A DNA stretch of 7,047 nt from an uncultured Clostridium sp. Lineage in GTDB: Bacteria; Bacillota; Clostridia; TANB77; CAG-508. The position numbers and the translations under genes are program-made. The stretch is taken from contig USCV01000052.1 of NCBI GenBank assembly GCA_900553225.1, positions 1 through 7,047 on the forward strand, read 5' to 3'. The notes under the pieces were generated by a model. The model was not told where the DNA came from and made no database searches. It was given only the letters and a program-made list of their open reading frames with translations. The stretch's first letter is position 1; each line of letters opens with the position of its first letter. This document shows, piece after piece, positions 1-5,185 of the stretch.

Positions 1-55
1 TTTATTTTATCTATCTAACTTCTAAAAATATTTCTCTTTATTTTTATTTGACCCT

Positions 56-1204
56 TTACTTTTCGATATAACCACTTGTTTTTTCTGTGTACATATTATC
101 TGTTATAGATTTATATCTTTCTCCTTTGTAATCATCAGTGAATCCATTATATGCCTTATAAATTTCTCCAGTATCTGTATCGTATACCCTTTCATAGCCT
201 AATGTAGCATCGCTTTGCTTTTGACTCATTATATCGTAACTTTTTTGTCTATTTTCCCATGCATTCATATAAGAGTCAAATGATTTTTGTATTGAAGCAT
301 TTAATGCAAGTGCTTGTTTAGTTTGTGTATTACCGTCATCTATTGTTTGCTTTACATAACTATCACTAAATTCTATTGAATTAACTGACTCTAACAAAAT
401 GTCTTTGTAATTTATAAATTCATTTTTTTCTGCTGTTATTGCCATTATGTCATATATCATATAATAAAGCATATCTACTCCACCATTATATTGATTACCA
501 AAGTTTACGACAGACGCCATGAATAGTCCTTCGCCCTCTTTAGAGTTATCTCCTGTAAATGTTCCTTTTAATACTTTACTATCTAATGCAACACTTTTCA
601 TACTAGCACTAGAATTAAATTCTTCTTGTTTTGTAAAATTTGTAAATTTAGGAAATTTAATTGTAGCAAATGATGGTTCTATTGATTTAAGATATGTTGC
701 TATATCATCAAATTTCTTATAGAATCCCTCTGTTGTTGGATTATCTAAGACTACCGCATCCGCAAATAATCTATATTGAGAATTATTTCCACTCATACTA
801 TAATAATTTTGCCAAAAGTTTTTTGCTGATGCACTTTTTAATAATGGTTGAATTTTTAACATTAAATATACTTGATTATTTGTATTCTTTGGGTCATAAA
901 CTCTAATTGTATAAAATATTCCCGTACCACCAGTTTCAACTGTCCAGCCTTTTGGTTTTTTCATTGTAAAATTATCCGTTTTATATTCTTCAAGTGTTAG
1001 CTTACTTACTTCACTCTCTACTATTTTTATATTTTCCTTTTTATCACCACTTTTTATTTTTTCCACATTATTACTACTTTTTATTTTCTCCACATTATCA
1101 TTACCTTTATTACCTTTTATAAGCATTATTCCAAGAACAACAATTATAGCTATTGCTACAATTGCAATTATCATCCATATTTTGCTTTTTTTCGTTTCTT
1201 CCAT
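56..1204 (-). CDS. Membrane-anchored extracytoplasmic protein of unknown function
   Basis: I do not recognise this 382-residue protein. It begins with a short charged cytoplasmic tail, then one strongly hydrophobic segment at about residues 10-29. No cysteine follows that could form a lipobox, so an uncleaved N-terminal anchor with the rest outside the cell is the likely topology. Residues 31-65 are a Lys/Asn/Glu-rich linker in which NVEKIKS occurs twice (37-43 and 46-52). From about residue 75 the protein looks like a folded, mostly polar domain. The tail holds an acidic, Tyr-rich stretch with YERVYDTDTGEIYKAYNGF. The start is supported by a strong AAGGGGGAAAG ribosome binding site about 7 bases upstream and a promoter at about 1257-1285. 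It is on the same strand as the broken catalase gene and is probably host sequence. A surface or stress-sensing role is possible, but nothing here demonstrates it. Confidence 0.85.
   Translation of the reverse strand: MEETKKSKIWMIIAIVAIAIIVVLGIMLIKGNKGNDNVEKIKSSNNVEKIKSGDKKENIKIVESEVSKLTLEEYKTDNFTMKKPKGWTVETGGTGIFYTIRVYDPKNTNNQVYLMLKIQPLLKSASAKNFWQNYYSMSGNNSQYRLFADAVVLDNPTTEGFYKKFDDIATYLKSIEPSFATIKFPKFTNFTKQEEFNSSASMKSVALDSKVLKGTFTGDNSKEGEGLFMASVVNFGNQYNGGVDMLYYMIYDIMAITAEKNEFINYKDILLESVNSIEFSDSYVKQTIDDGNTQTKQALALNASIQKSFDSYMNAWENRQKSYDIMSQKQSDATLGYERVYDTDTGEIYKAYNGFTDDYKGERYKSITDNMYTEKTSGYIEK
1049..1100 (-). repeat. 27-bp tandem duplication within the linker of the membrane protein
   Basis: Two 25-base copies at 1049-1073 and 1076-1100 differ at only two positions and repeat with a 27-base period, which is nine codons. 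The duplication keeps the reading frame and doubles the VEKIKS linker segment, so it changes linker length without breaking the gene. Confidence 0.8.
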
Positions 1205-1256
1205 AATTTACTTTCCCCCTTTTATATTTTTTACATTTAAAACATTTCTATACTAA

Positions 1257-1285
1257 TTATTAGCATAAATTGTTGACAATGTCAA
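1257..1285 (-). promoter_or_regulatory. Promoter of the membrane-protein gene, with a palindrome over the -35 box
   Basis: On the minus strand a perfect TTGACA (1280-1285) is followed after 17 bases by TAATAA (1257-1262). A TG one base upstream of the -10 box gives an extended -10. The start of transcription would be near 1250, about 45 bases before the start codon at 1204. The -35 box forms half of a perfect palindrome, TTGACA-N-TGTCAA, at 1273-1285, which could be a repressor site. Box quality and spacing are visible; actual use and regulation are inferred. Confidence 0.65.
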
Positions 1286-1359
1286 AAAGATCATCATTTT
1301 TATTTCTTTTCCAAATATAATTTTTATTTTACCATACTGCAAATTAATTTTTATATTTT

Positions 1360-1388
1360 TTACCAAATTTTCCGTGCCATTTTGGTAA
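1360..1388. repeat. Inverted repeat TTACCAAA / TTTGGTAA
   Basis: A perfect 8-base inverted repeat (1360-1367 and 1381-1388) with a 13-base loop is followed on the plus strand by seven T residues, giving the form of a plus-strand terminator. No plus-strand gene lies upstream, so it may instead be an operator-like site or have no function. Confidence 0.5.
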
Positions 1389-1410
1389 TTTTTTTATAAT
1401 ATACTATAAT

Positions 1411-1438
1411 ACAAAAACAAGAGATACTTTTCAGTACC
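1411..1438 (-). terminator. Weak terminator downstream of the catalase remnant
   Basis: On the minus strand GGTACT (1433-1438) pairs with AGTATC (1423-1428), with one G-U pair, around a GAAA tetraloop. The T-rich run TCTTGTTTTTGT follows. It lies about 75 bases after the stop codon of the CotJC-like remnant and would have ended that gene's transcript. The stem is short, so strength is uncertain. Confidence 0.5.
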
Positions 1439-1510
1439 CCTTTATTTTTTATGTTTAATTAACTTTTGTTTATAAAAAATAGTCAAACATCTGCGTAACC
1501 ACATTTATTT

Positions 1511-1845
1511 TTAATTGCAATTACAATTATTTTGATTACAATTCATTTTTGTCATATAAAATTTCTTTTGGGCTAACTTATCTTGTACGCCTCTTAAGGC
1601 TTCCCCAAATCTTTGGAAGTGTACTATTTCCCTTTGTCTTAGGAATCTAAGTGGATCTATTACATCTGGATCATCTTTGCAAAGATCTATTAATTTTTCA
1701 TATGTTGCTCTTGCTTTTTGCTCTGCTGCTAAATCTTCTTGTAAGTTAGCAATCGGATCACCTTTAGCTGCAATATATGATGCCGTAAATGGTACTCCCG
1801 CTGCTGATTGTGGAAATATGTCTACCCCATGTGGTATGTGTTTGT
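1511..1845 (-). pseudogene. cotJC: CotJC-type manganese catalase (spore coat), N-terminus missing
   Basis: The minus strand encodes about 110 residues matching the C-terminal half of CotJC-type manganese catalases: AAGVPFTASYIAAKGDPIA, then LAAEQKARATYEKLI, DPLRFLRQREIVHFQRFGEA, and an Asn/Cys-rich tail ending at TAA (1511-1513). These are four-helix ferritin-like proteins that use two manganese ions to break down hydrogen peroxide; CotJC is a spore-coat protein. The later metal-binding region (ED-AAEQKAR and REIVH) is present. The first half, with the earlier Glu and ExxH ligands, is absent; the full family is about 190 residues. Homology stops just upstream of HIPHGVDIF, near 1840-1850. The frame stays open only to a TAA at 1880-1882, and I found no ATG in that added stretch. 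The remnant itself is free of frameshifts and stops, so the break looks recent, consistent with disruption by insertion or deletion. Confidence 0.85.
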
Positions 1846-1860
1846 TATCTATCCTAAAAG
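1841..1860. other. Rearrangement junction: presumed left boundary of the mobile segment
   Basis: Recognisable CotJC coding sequence (below about 1840) gives way here to unrelated A+T-rich sequence leading into the relaxase region. The exact base cannot be fixed without an intact relative. No flanking duplicate or inverted terminal repeat can be shown because the other end is not in the window. Confidence 0.5.
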
Positions 1861-1900
1861 AAAATTTATATGTAACTACTTATTTTGTACAAGAAATTTT

Positions 1901-1923
1901 ATGCCTACATTTTTTGTAGGCAT
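1901..1923. repeat. Perfect hairpin ATGCCTAC / GTAGGCAT near the junction
   Basis: A perfect 8-base inverted repeat (1901-1908 and 1916-1923) encloses a 7-base T-rich loop. Its position 55-80 bases inside the presumed boundary would suit a recombinase site or an element end. It could also be a terminator: the plus-strand side continues TGTTTATT, and the minus-strand side is only weakly T-rich. Confidence 0.55.
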
Positions 1924-2000
1924 TGTTTATTAGCTTACAATTTTATTCTTATTATAACCGATTGTGAGGGCAAAGATAATTAAATATTAAATAATGAAGT

Positions 2001-2036
2001 CATTTGTAATGTAAAAGTTACAGATGTCTTTTTTTA
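2001..2036 (+). terminator. Orphan plus-strand intrinsic terminator
   Basis: CATTTGTAA (2001-2009) pairs with TTACAGATG (2018-2026), with one G-U pair, around an 8-base loop. TCTTTTTTTATT follows, the classic layout of a factor-independent terminator on the plus strand. No plus-strand gene precedes it in the window. It may be the tail of a gene lost at the junction, or a block against read-through from the host side into the transfer region. Confidence 0.65.
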
Positions 2037-2107
2037 TTGCAAGAGAAATGCAGTACCTCTATAAAAGTACTAGGTGTAATGAGCCGATGCTATAAAGTTC
2101 ATTCGTA

Positions 2108-2150
2108 TTTGTGTAAATGGTCTATTTATACAAAGTGCGTGAGTGAGATT
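2108..2150 (+). other. Candidate origin of transfer (oriT) core
   Basis: TTTGTGTAAAT (2108-2118) and ATTTATACAAA (2124-2134) form an 11-base inverted repeat with one mismatch (G-U in RNA) and a 5-base loop. GTGCGTGAGTGAG follows directly. MobV origins such as that of pMV158 have a similar plan: an A+T-rich inverted repeat with a small loop, then a GTG-containing nick region. A second repeat follows (GTGAGT 2139-2144 with ACTCAC 2162-2167). I cannot match the nick site base by base, so this is a positional and structural guess. Confidence 0.35.
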
Positions 2151-2296
2151 TTAGAACACAGACTCACAATAATAAAAGAGTATTCGGTGGCATATTTGAT
2201 ATGGATTTGTAATTGTAAAAAGTTTGGGCAAGTATGAACAAAGATACTTAAATGTATCAGCAATTATAGTAGTAATATCACTACTTTTACTAGACT

Positions 2297-2342
2297 ACCT
2301 ATGAAACGAGGTGAACGACCGACGGTTTCATCTTATATAGGT
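2297..2342. repeat. Long imperfect hairpin with ACCTAT / ATAGGT base
   Basis: ACCTAT (2297-2302) pairs with ATAGGT (2337-2342). Inside this, ATGAAAC (2301-2307) can pair with GTTTCAT (2325-2331) around a GC-richer core with a small GGT/ACC stem. It is the most GC-rich part of the non-coding region, and its right arm overlaps the next repeat, so alternative foldings are possible. Confidence 0.5.
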
Positions 2343-2382
2343 GTAATAATTCTAATTTTCATAAATGGGATTATTACACCTA
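2338..2382. repeat. 13-bp perfect inverted repeat
   Basis: TAGGTGTAATAAT (2338-2350) and ATTATTACACCTA (2370-2382) are perfect inverted copies around a 19-base loop. No T-run follows, so it is not a terminator. It is the longest perfect repeat in the array. Confidence 0.75.
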
Positions 2383-2384
2383 AT

Positions 2385-2432
2385 TCACTTTAGCTCTCTC
2401 CCTCTGGTTTCTGCTTTATTTAGCTAAAGTGA
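2385..2432. repeat. 11-bp perfect inverted repeat with pyrimidine-rich loop
   Basis: TCACTTTAGCT (2385-2395) and AGCTAAAGTGA (2422-2432) pair perfectly around a 26-base loop made almost wholly of C and T on the plus strand. A long unpaired pyrimidine loop is unusual for a terminator and would suit a protein- or primase-binding structure in single-stranded DNA. Confidence 0.7.
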
Positions 2433-2435
2433 CTG

Positions 2436-2459
2436 CAAAAAAGCATAAGTGCTTTTTTG
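2436..2459. terminator. Bidirectional terminator-like hairpin within the array
   Basis: CAAAAAAGCA (2436-2445) and TGCTTTTTTG (2450-2459) pair perfectly around the 4-base loop TAAG, so each strand ends the stem in six T residues. It could stop transcription in either direction, but with so few G-C pairs it may instead be one more element of the single-strand structure. Confidence 0.45.
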
Positions 2460-2460
2460 T

Positions 2461-2525
2461 TGTGAGTAAAAAAATTATTTTTTTGCTCACATTCATAAAA
2501 ATTGCAACAAGCAAATTTTTATGAA
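2461..2525. repeat. Two adjoining stem-loops (14-bp with one mismatch; 12-bp perfect)
   Basis: The first stem pairs 2461-2474 (TGTGAGTAAAAAAA) with 2478-2491, with one mismatch and a 3-base loop. The second pairs 2492-2503 (TTCATAAAAATT) with 2514-2525 perfectly around a 10-base loop. They abut without a spare base, and a third, bulged stem (2526-2538 with 2549-2562) starts at once after them. Confidence 0.7.
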
Positions 2526-2666
2526 AAAACCAAAAAATGCGAATAGCGATTTTTTAGGTTTTGGGGTGTGGGGTTGCAAAAACCTGCCATACGGGGCAAA
2601 CTTGTTTGTCTAGTATGTTAGACATTCAAAGAATATCTTGAGCAAGGAAGGAGGTTCAAAGAAGAT

Positions 2667-3848
2667 ATGAGCTATGCTATTATAAGAAATGATAAATTAA
2701 CAAGAGTGGATGCACAAGGTTCATACATTCACAATGATAGAAGGTCAAAAGGTCATTCTAATAAAGATATTGACCCAACAAGAACACATTTGAATTTTTA
2801 CTGTAAGAAAAATGAACTAACATATATAAAAGAATTTGATAAAATGAAAAAAGAATATGATTTAAAAGGCACTATTAGGAGTAATAGTATTATCATGTGT
2901 GAAATGATGATTACATCTGATAATGATTTTTTTGATAAAATCGGTTTAGAAGAAACAAAAAGGTACTTCAAAGAAAGTTATAAATTTGTATGTAATTATA
3001 AAAATCTTGGAGAAAAATATATAGTATCAGCAGCAGTACATTTAGATGAAACTACACCACATATGCATTTAGTTTATATACCAGTAATTCATACAAAAGA
3101 TAAAGAAAGCAAAGATATTGATAAAATATGTTGTAGAGATTTTTGGAAAGGCAGAGATAGTTACAGACAATTACAAAATGCTTTTCATAAATATATAACC
3201 TCAAAAGGGTTTGATTTAGAGCGAGGTTTACCAGTAGAAGAAACTGGAGCCAAACACGAAAAAATAGAAGATTTAAAGAAATTAACCAATTTTGAAAACA
3301 CTAAAAAAGTATTAGATAATATAAAATTAGAATTACCAGAAACACCAGATATAAATGATATTAAACTAATAAAACTTAATAGAGAAAAAGTAGAAAATGA
3401 AATTATTAAGCCTAAAGATGCTAAAATTATGGAATTGTATCAAGAAAATTTAAAATTGCATAATGAATTATCTAAACAAGTCCGATTAGTTGATAAAGCA
3501 CAAAGATATCAAAATGAAAGAGATTCTATACTTGCTGATAATAGAGAACTTCATAAGCAAGTAGACAACATTAAAGCAGAATACAAAGAGAAAGAATTTG
3601 ATATTGAATGGAAATATAAAAGTAAAATTAAAAGTTTAGAAAAGGAAAATAATCATTTGCATAAAATAATAGATAAATTCTATGAAACTGTTGATAAATT
3701 TATAGTTTGGATTTGTCATAAATTTGGTATGGGTGAATCTAAAGAATTAGTTAGAAAATTTGAAGAAGAAACTCATACATTTATTGATCCAGTAGAGCAA
3801 ATTAAATATGAAGAAAAACTAGAAAAAGAGTGGGATTTAGAAAGATAA
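2667..3848 (+). CDS. mobV: MobV-family (Pre/Mob) relaxase
   Basis: This 393-residue protein is a plasmid mobilization relaxase. It nicks one strand at the transfer origin, stays bound to the 5' end and leads that strand into a recipient through a helper conjugation system. Family marks are clear. H22 in HNDRR corresponds to the catalytic His22 of MobM of pMV158. HSNKDIDPTRTHLNFY follows at about 30-45. The metal-binding motif HLDETTPHMH lies at 125-134. Residues ~250-340 are a charged, Lys/Glu-rich probable coiled coil, with a conserved-looking tail (FIVWICHKFG). MobM is about 490 residues, so this is shorter but appears complete, since both domains are present. The start has AGGAGG 12 bases upstream (AAGGAAGGAGGTT) and is further fixed by the MSYAI N-terminus typical of the family. 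The hairpin-rich region before it is the expected origin location. No replication gene accompanies it here. Confidence 0.95.
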   Translation: MSYAIIRNDKLTRVDAQGSYIHNDRRSKGHSNKDIDPTRTHLNFYCKKNELTYIKEFDKMKKEYDLKGTIRSNSIIMCEMMITSDNDFFDKIGLEETKRYFKESYKFVCNYKNLGEKYIVSAAVHLDETTPHMHLVYIPVIHTKDKESKDIDKICCRDFWKGRDSYRQLQNAFHKYITSKGFDLERGLPVEETGAKHEKIEDLKKLTNFENTKKVLDNIKLELPETPDINDIKLIKLNREKVENEIIKPKDAKIMELYQENLKLHNELSKQVRLVDKAQRYQNERDSILADNRELHKQVDNIKAEYKEKEFDIEWKYKSKIKSLEKENNHLHKIIDKFYETVDKFIVWICHKFGMGESKELVRKFEEETHTFIDPVEQIKYEEKLEKEWDLER

Positions 3849-3880
3849 AATCAATATTTCTTAATTATTTTTTAGTTAAT

Positions 3881-3919
3881 AAAAAATCTCGGTGGAAAGC
3901 TAAATCATAACTTTCCACC
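3881..3919 (-). terminator. Terminator of the radical SAM gene
   Basis: On the minus strand GGTGGAAAG (copy at 3911-3919) pairs perfectly with CTTTCCACC (3891-3899) around an 11-base loop, followed by GAGATTTTTTATT. It begins 12 bases after the stop codon at 3932, and the T-run lies on the minus-strand side, so it serves the radical SAM gene. The hairpin may also slow read-through from the convergent relaxase gene. Confidence 0.85.
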
Positions 3920-3931
3920 TACTTAACACCA

Positions 3932-4927
3932 TTACTTAATAGATCTTAATTCTGTGCTTTCAAATACTTTTAAGATTTCTTCAAAAGATTGTCTGATTTC
4001 TTTTTCGGACTTACCTTTAAGTTGATAATACAAACTACTATTCATGCAGCCAGAAATATGAAGAATCTCACTTACTGAAAGCAACGGACTGAATACTCCC
4101 TCATAACAAGTATCATAATAAGAACACTTCTTACATTCTTTTGCATACATTGCACCTTTAGAGGAATCTTTTACTTGAACCCATTGGTTACCAAAGAAAT
4201 AACCACTCATTGGTATCCCATTTGCATTACTAACATAATGTTTTTCCAGACTTTTAGTTGAGATACTTTCTAAATAACTTTTTACTTCATTCAATTCTTG
4301 ATACATTGATTGTCCAAAGTTTACTGCGTCCTCATCGTGAAGCTTCTTACCATTTCCCAGATATTCATTTCTAACAATTAAATCTAATATCTTTACATTA
4401 ACTCCTAAAGCAAGAGCTTTATCTATTAAAGATTTTACTTCGGAGTAATTCGTTTTTGTTACTACGATATTAAATCGAGTTGAAATTTTTCTCTTTACCA
4501 ACTCTTTCGTTAGACTTTCTGTTTTTGATGATAAGTATTTTGGATAGTGAACACCATTTACATACTCATGTAATGAATCAACACTAATCATAACATCTAT
4601 TCTTTCTCTATATATTACGAGAATATCCAAGATGTAACCCATGTTATAACCATTTGTATTTAGTCGAATTTTTGTGTCATTGCCCAAACTCATAATATAT
4701 GTTATTAGTTCTGGCAAATATCCGACCATAGTTGGTTCTCCTCCTGTAATGCGAAATGTGGTTAATCCCACACTATAAGCAATACTTATAACTTTCTTTA
4801 AATCATTAAAGTCCCATGTTCCTTTGATACTAGGAAGTATGCTTTCACCTGTTTCTTTACAATAAAAACAGTTACAATTACATTTTGTTGTTAATGCGAT
4901 TGCAATATAGTTTATCCGTTTACTCAT
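3932..4927 (-). CDS. MoaA-like radical SAM enzyme with four-cysteine C-terminal motif, substrate unknown
   Basis: This 331-residue enzyme belongs to the radical SAM superfamily, which cleaves S-adenosylmethionine at a 4Fe-4S cluster to make a 5'-deoxyadenosyl radical. The cluster motif is C16-x3-C20-x2-C23, followed by the SAM-contacting ITGGEP (60-65), LNTNG and a SVDSLHE strand, in the MoaA-like order. The C-terminus carries C265-x2-C268-x5-C274-x19-C294 with C-Y-E-G after the third Cys. This suggests a second iron-sulfur cluster in a twitch/SPASM-like domain, as in MoaA and peptide-modifying enzymes. MoaA itself is unlikely because its C-terminal motif has three cysteines and no molybdenum cofactor genes are nearby. 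It has its own promoter (about 5053) and terminator. Its base composition looks slightly less A+T-rich than the neighbours, hinting at separate acquisition. Ribosome binding is by AGG 8 bases, or AAGGA 12 bases, before ATG. Peptide or small-molecule modification is possible; no substrate gene is evident. Confidence 0.88.
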   Translation of the reverse strand: MSKRINYIAIALTTKCNCNCFYCKETGESILPSIKGTWDFNDLKKVISIAYSVGLTTFRITGGEPTMVGYLPELITYIMSLGNDTKIRLNTNGYNMGYILDILVIYRERIDVMISVDSLHEYVNGVHYPKYLSSKTESLTKELVKRKISTRFNIVVTKTNYSEVKSLIDKALALGVNVKILDLIVRNEYLGNGKKLHDEDAVNFGQSMYQELNEVKSYLESISTKSLEKHYVSNANGIPMSGYFFGNQWVQVKDSSKGAMYAKECKKCSYYDTCYEGVFSPLLSVSEILHISGCMNSSLYYQLKGKSEKEIRQSFEEILKVFESTELRSIK

Positions 4928-5058
4928 TTTGATTACCTATCCTTTCATTGATGTTTATGTTTTGTTAGTGCTTGGATTGGAAAATAAAATAATCTATGTT
5001 TCCTCACTAACTCCTACCAAAATCAGGAAAATTTCCTTAATTTTATGTGTCAATTATA
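4928..5058 (-). promoter_or_regulatory. Promoter and structured leader of the radical SAM gene
   Basis: On the minus strand an extended -10 box, TGATATAAT (TATAAT at 5053-5058), has no good -35 box. This predicts a leader of about 118 bases before the ATG at 4927. The leader holds a near-perfect palindrome (5025-5037, AGGAAAATTTCCT) just downstream of the start site. It also holds a 7-base stem (GTTAGTG 5005-5011 with CACTAAC 4964-4970) enclosing a smaller GGAAA/TTTCC stem, and a possible 20-codon GTG frame (4945-5007). A long leader with nested stems suggests operator or attenuation control; no known riboswitch was recognised. Confidence 0.45.
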
Positions 5059-5151
5059 TCACATTTTTATGTAAAATACTAGCGTTTTTAGATATTTTAT
5101 GAAATAATAAAAAGTATAAATAGTAATTGATTCCTCACATACGAAATAAAT

Positions 5152-5177
5152 CCCTATAGTAGTTAATTTACCTAGGG
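5152..5177 (-). terminator. Possible weak terminator of the zinc-finger gene
   Basis: CCCTA and TAGGG (5173-5177 and 5152-5156, read on the minus strand) form a 5-base stem with a 16-base loop, followed by ATTTATTTCG, just after the stop codon at 5186. The stem is short and the T-run broken, so this is a weak call. Confidence 0.35.
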
Positions 5178-5185
5178 CTGTATTT

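Larger units (their letters stand above)
1205..1510. other. Intergenic region between membrane-protein gene and catalase remnant
   Basis: These 306 bases contain no credible coding frame. Read on the minus strand from high to low coordinates, they hold three things. First is a weak terminator for the catalase remnant (1411-1438). Second is an inverted repeat at 1360-1388. Third are the promoter and ribosome binding site of the membrane-protein gene (1211-1285). The rest is A+T-rich spacer in which I see nothing. Confidence 0.7.
2041..2666. other. Hairpin-dense non-coding region upstream of the relaxase (presumed transfer origin region)
   Basis: About 620 bases without a credible gene. They hold inverted repeats at 2108-2134, 2139-2167, 2243-2258, 2268-2285, 2297-2342, 2338-2382, 2385-2432, 2436-2459, 2461-2491, 2492-2525, 2526-2562, 2556-2585 and 2608-2623. 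Between 2338 and 2562 they follow each other almost without a gap. Several are perfect: 13 bp at 2338-2350/2370-2382, 11 bp at 2385-2395/2422-2432, 10 bp at 2436-2445/2450-2459 and 12 bp at 2492-2503/2514-2525. MobV relaxases usually act on an origin just upstream of their own gene, and mobilizable plasmids also carry hairpin-rich single-strand origins. This stretch fits either use or both. A structured RNA is an alternative. Confidence 0.6.

Noticed and set aside
519..906. Two plus-strand open frames (519-722 and 694-906) opposite the membrane-protein gene
   Set aside because: They lie wholly inside a well-supported minus-strand gene, lack ribosome binding sites and show no recognisable protein.
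1677..1919. 80-codon plus-strand open frame
   Set aside because: It is the opposite-strand shadow of the CotJC remnant; the minus-strand translation matches a known family and this one does not.
2037..2237. 66-codon plus-strand open frame before the relaxase
   Set aside because: It has no good ribosome binding site, it starts inside the tail of a terminator, its Cys-rich composition is unlike the neighbours, and it overlaps two inverted repeats.
2135..2330. Group II intron (GTGCG-like 5' end at 2135 and a GC-rich hairpin at 2301-2331)
   Set aside because: No reverse transcriptase is present, and the hairpin lacks the 34-base domain V form with its 2-base bulge and GAAA-type loop.
2338..2562. 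CRISPR array
   Set aside because: The stems differ in sequence; there is no direct repeat of constant length with unique spacers and no cas gene.
3932..4927. Molybdenum cofactor gene moaA, or prokaryotic viperin
   Set aside because: The C-terminal four-cysteine pattern differs from MoaA's three-cysteine motif and no partner genes are nearby. I also see no viperin-specific features beyond the shared radical SAM core.
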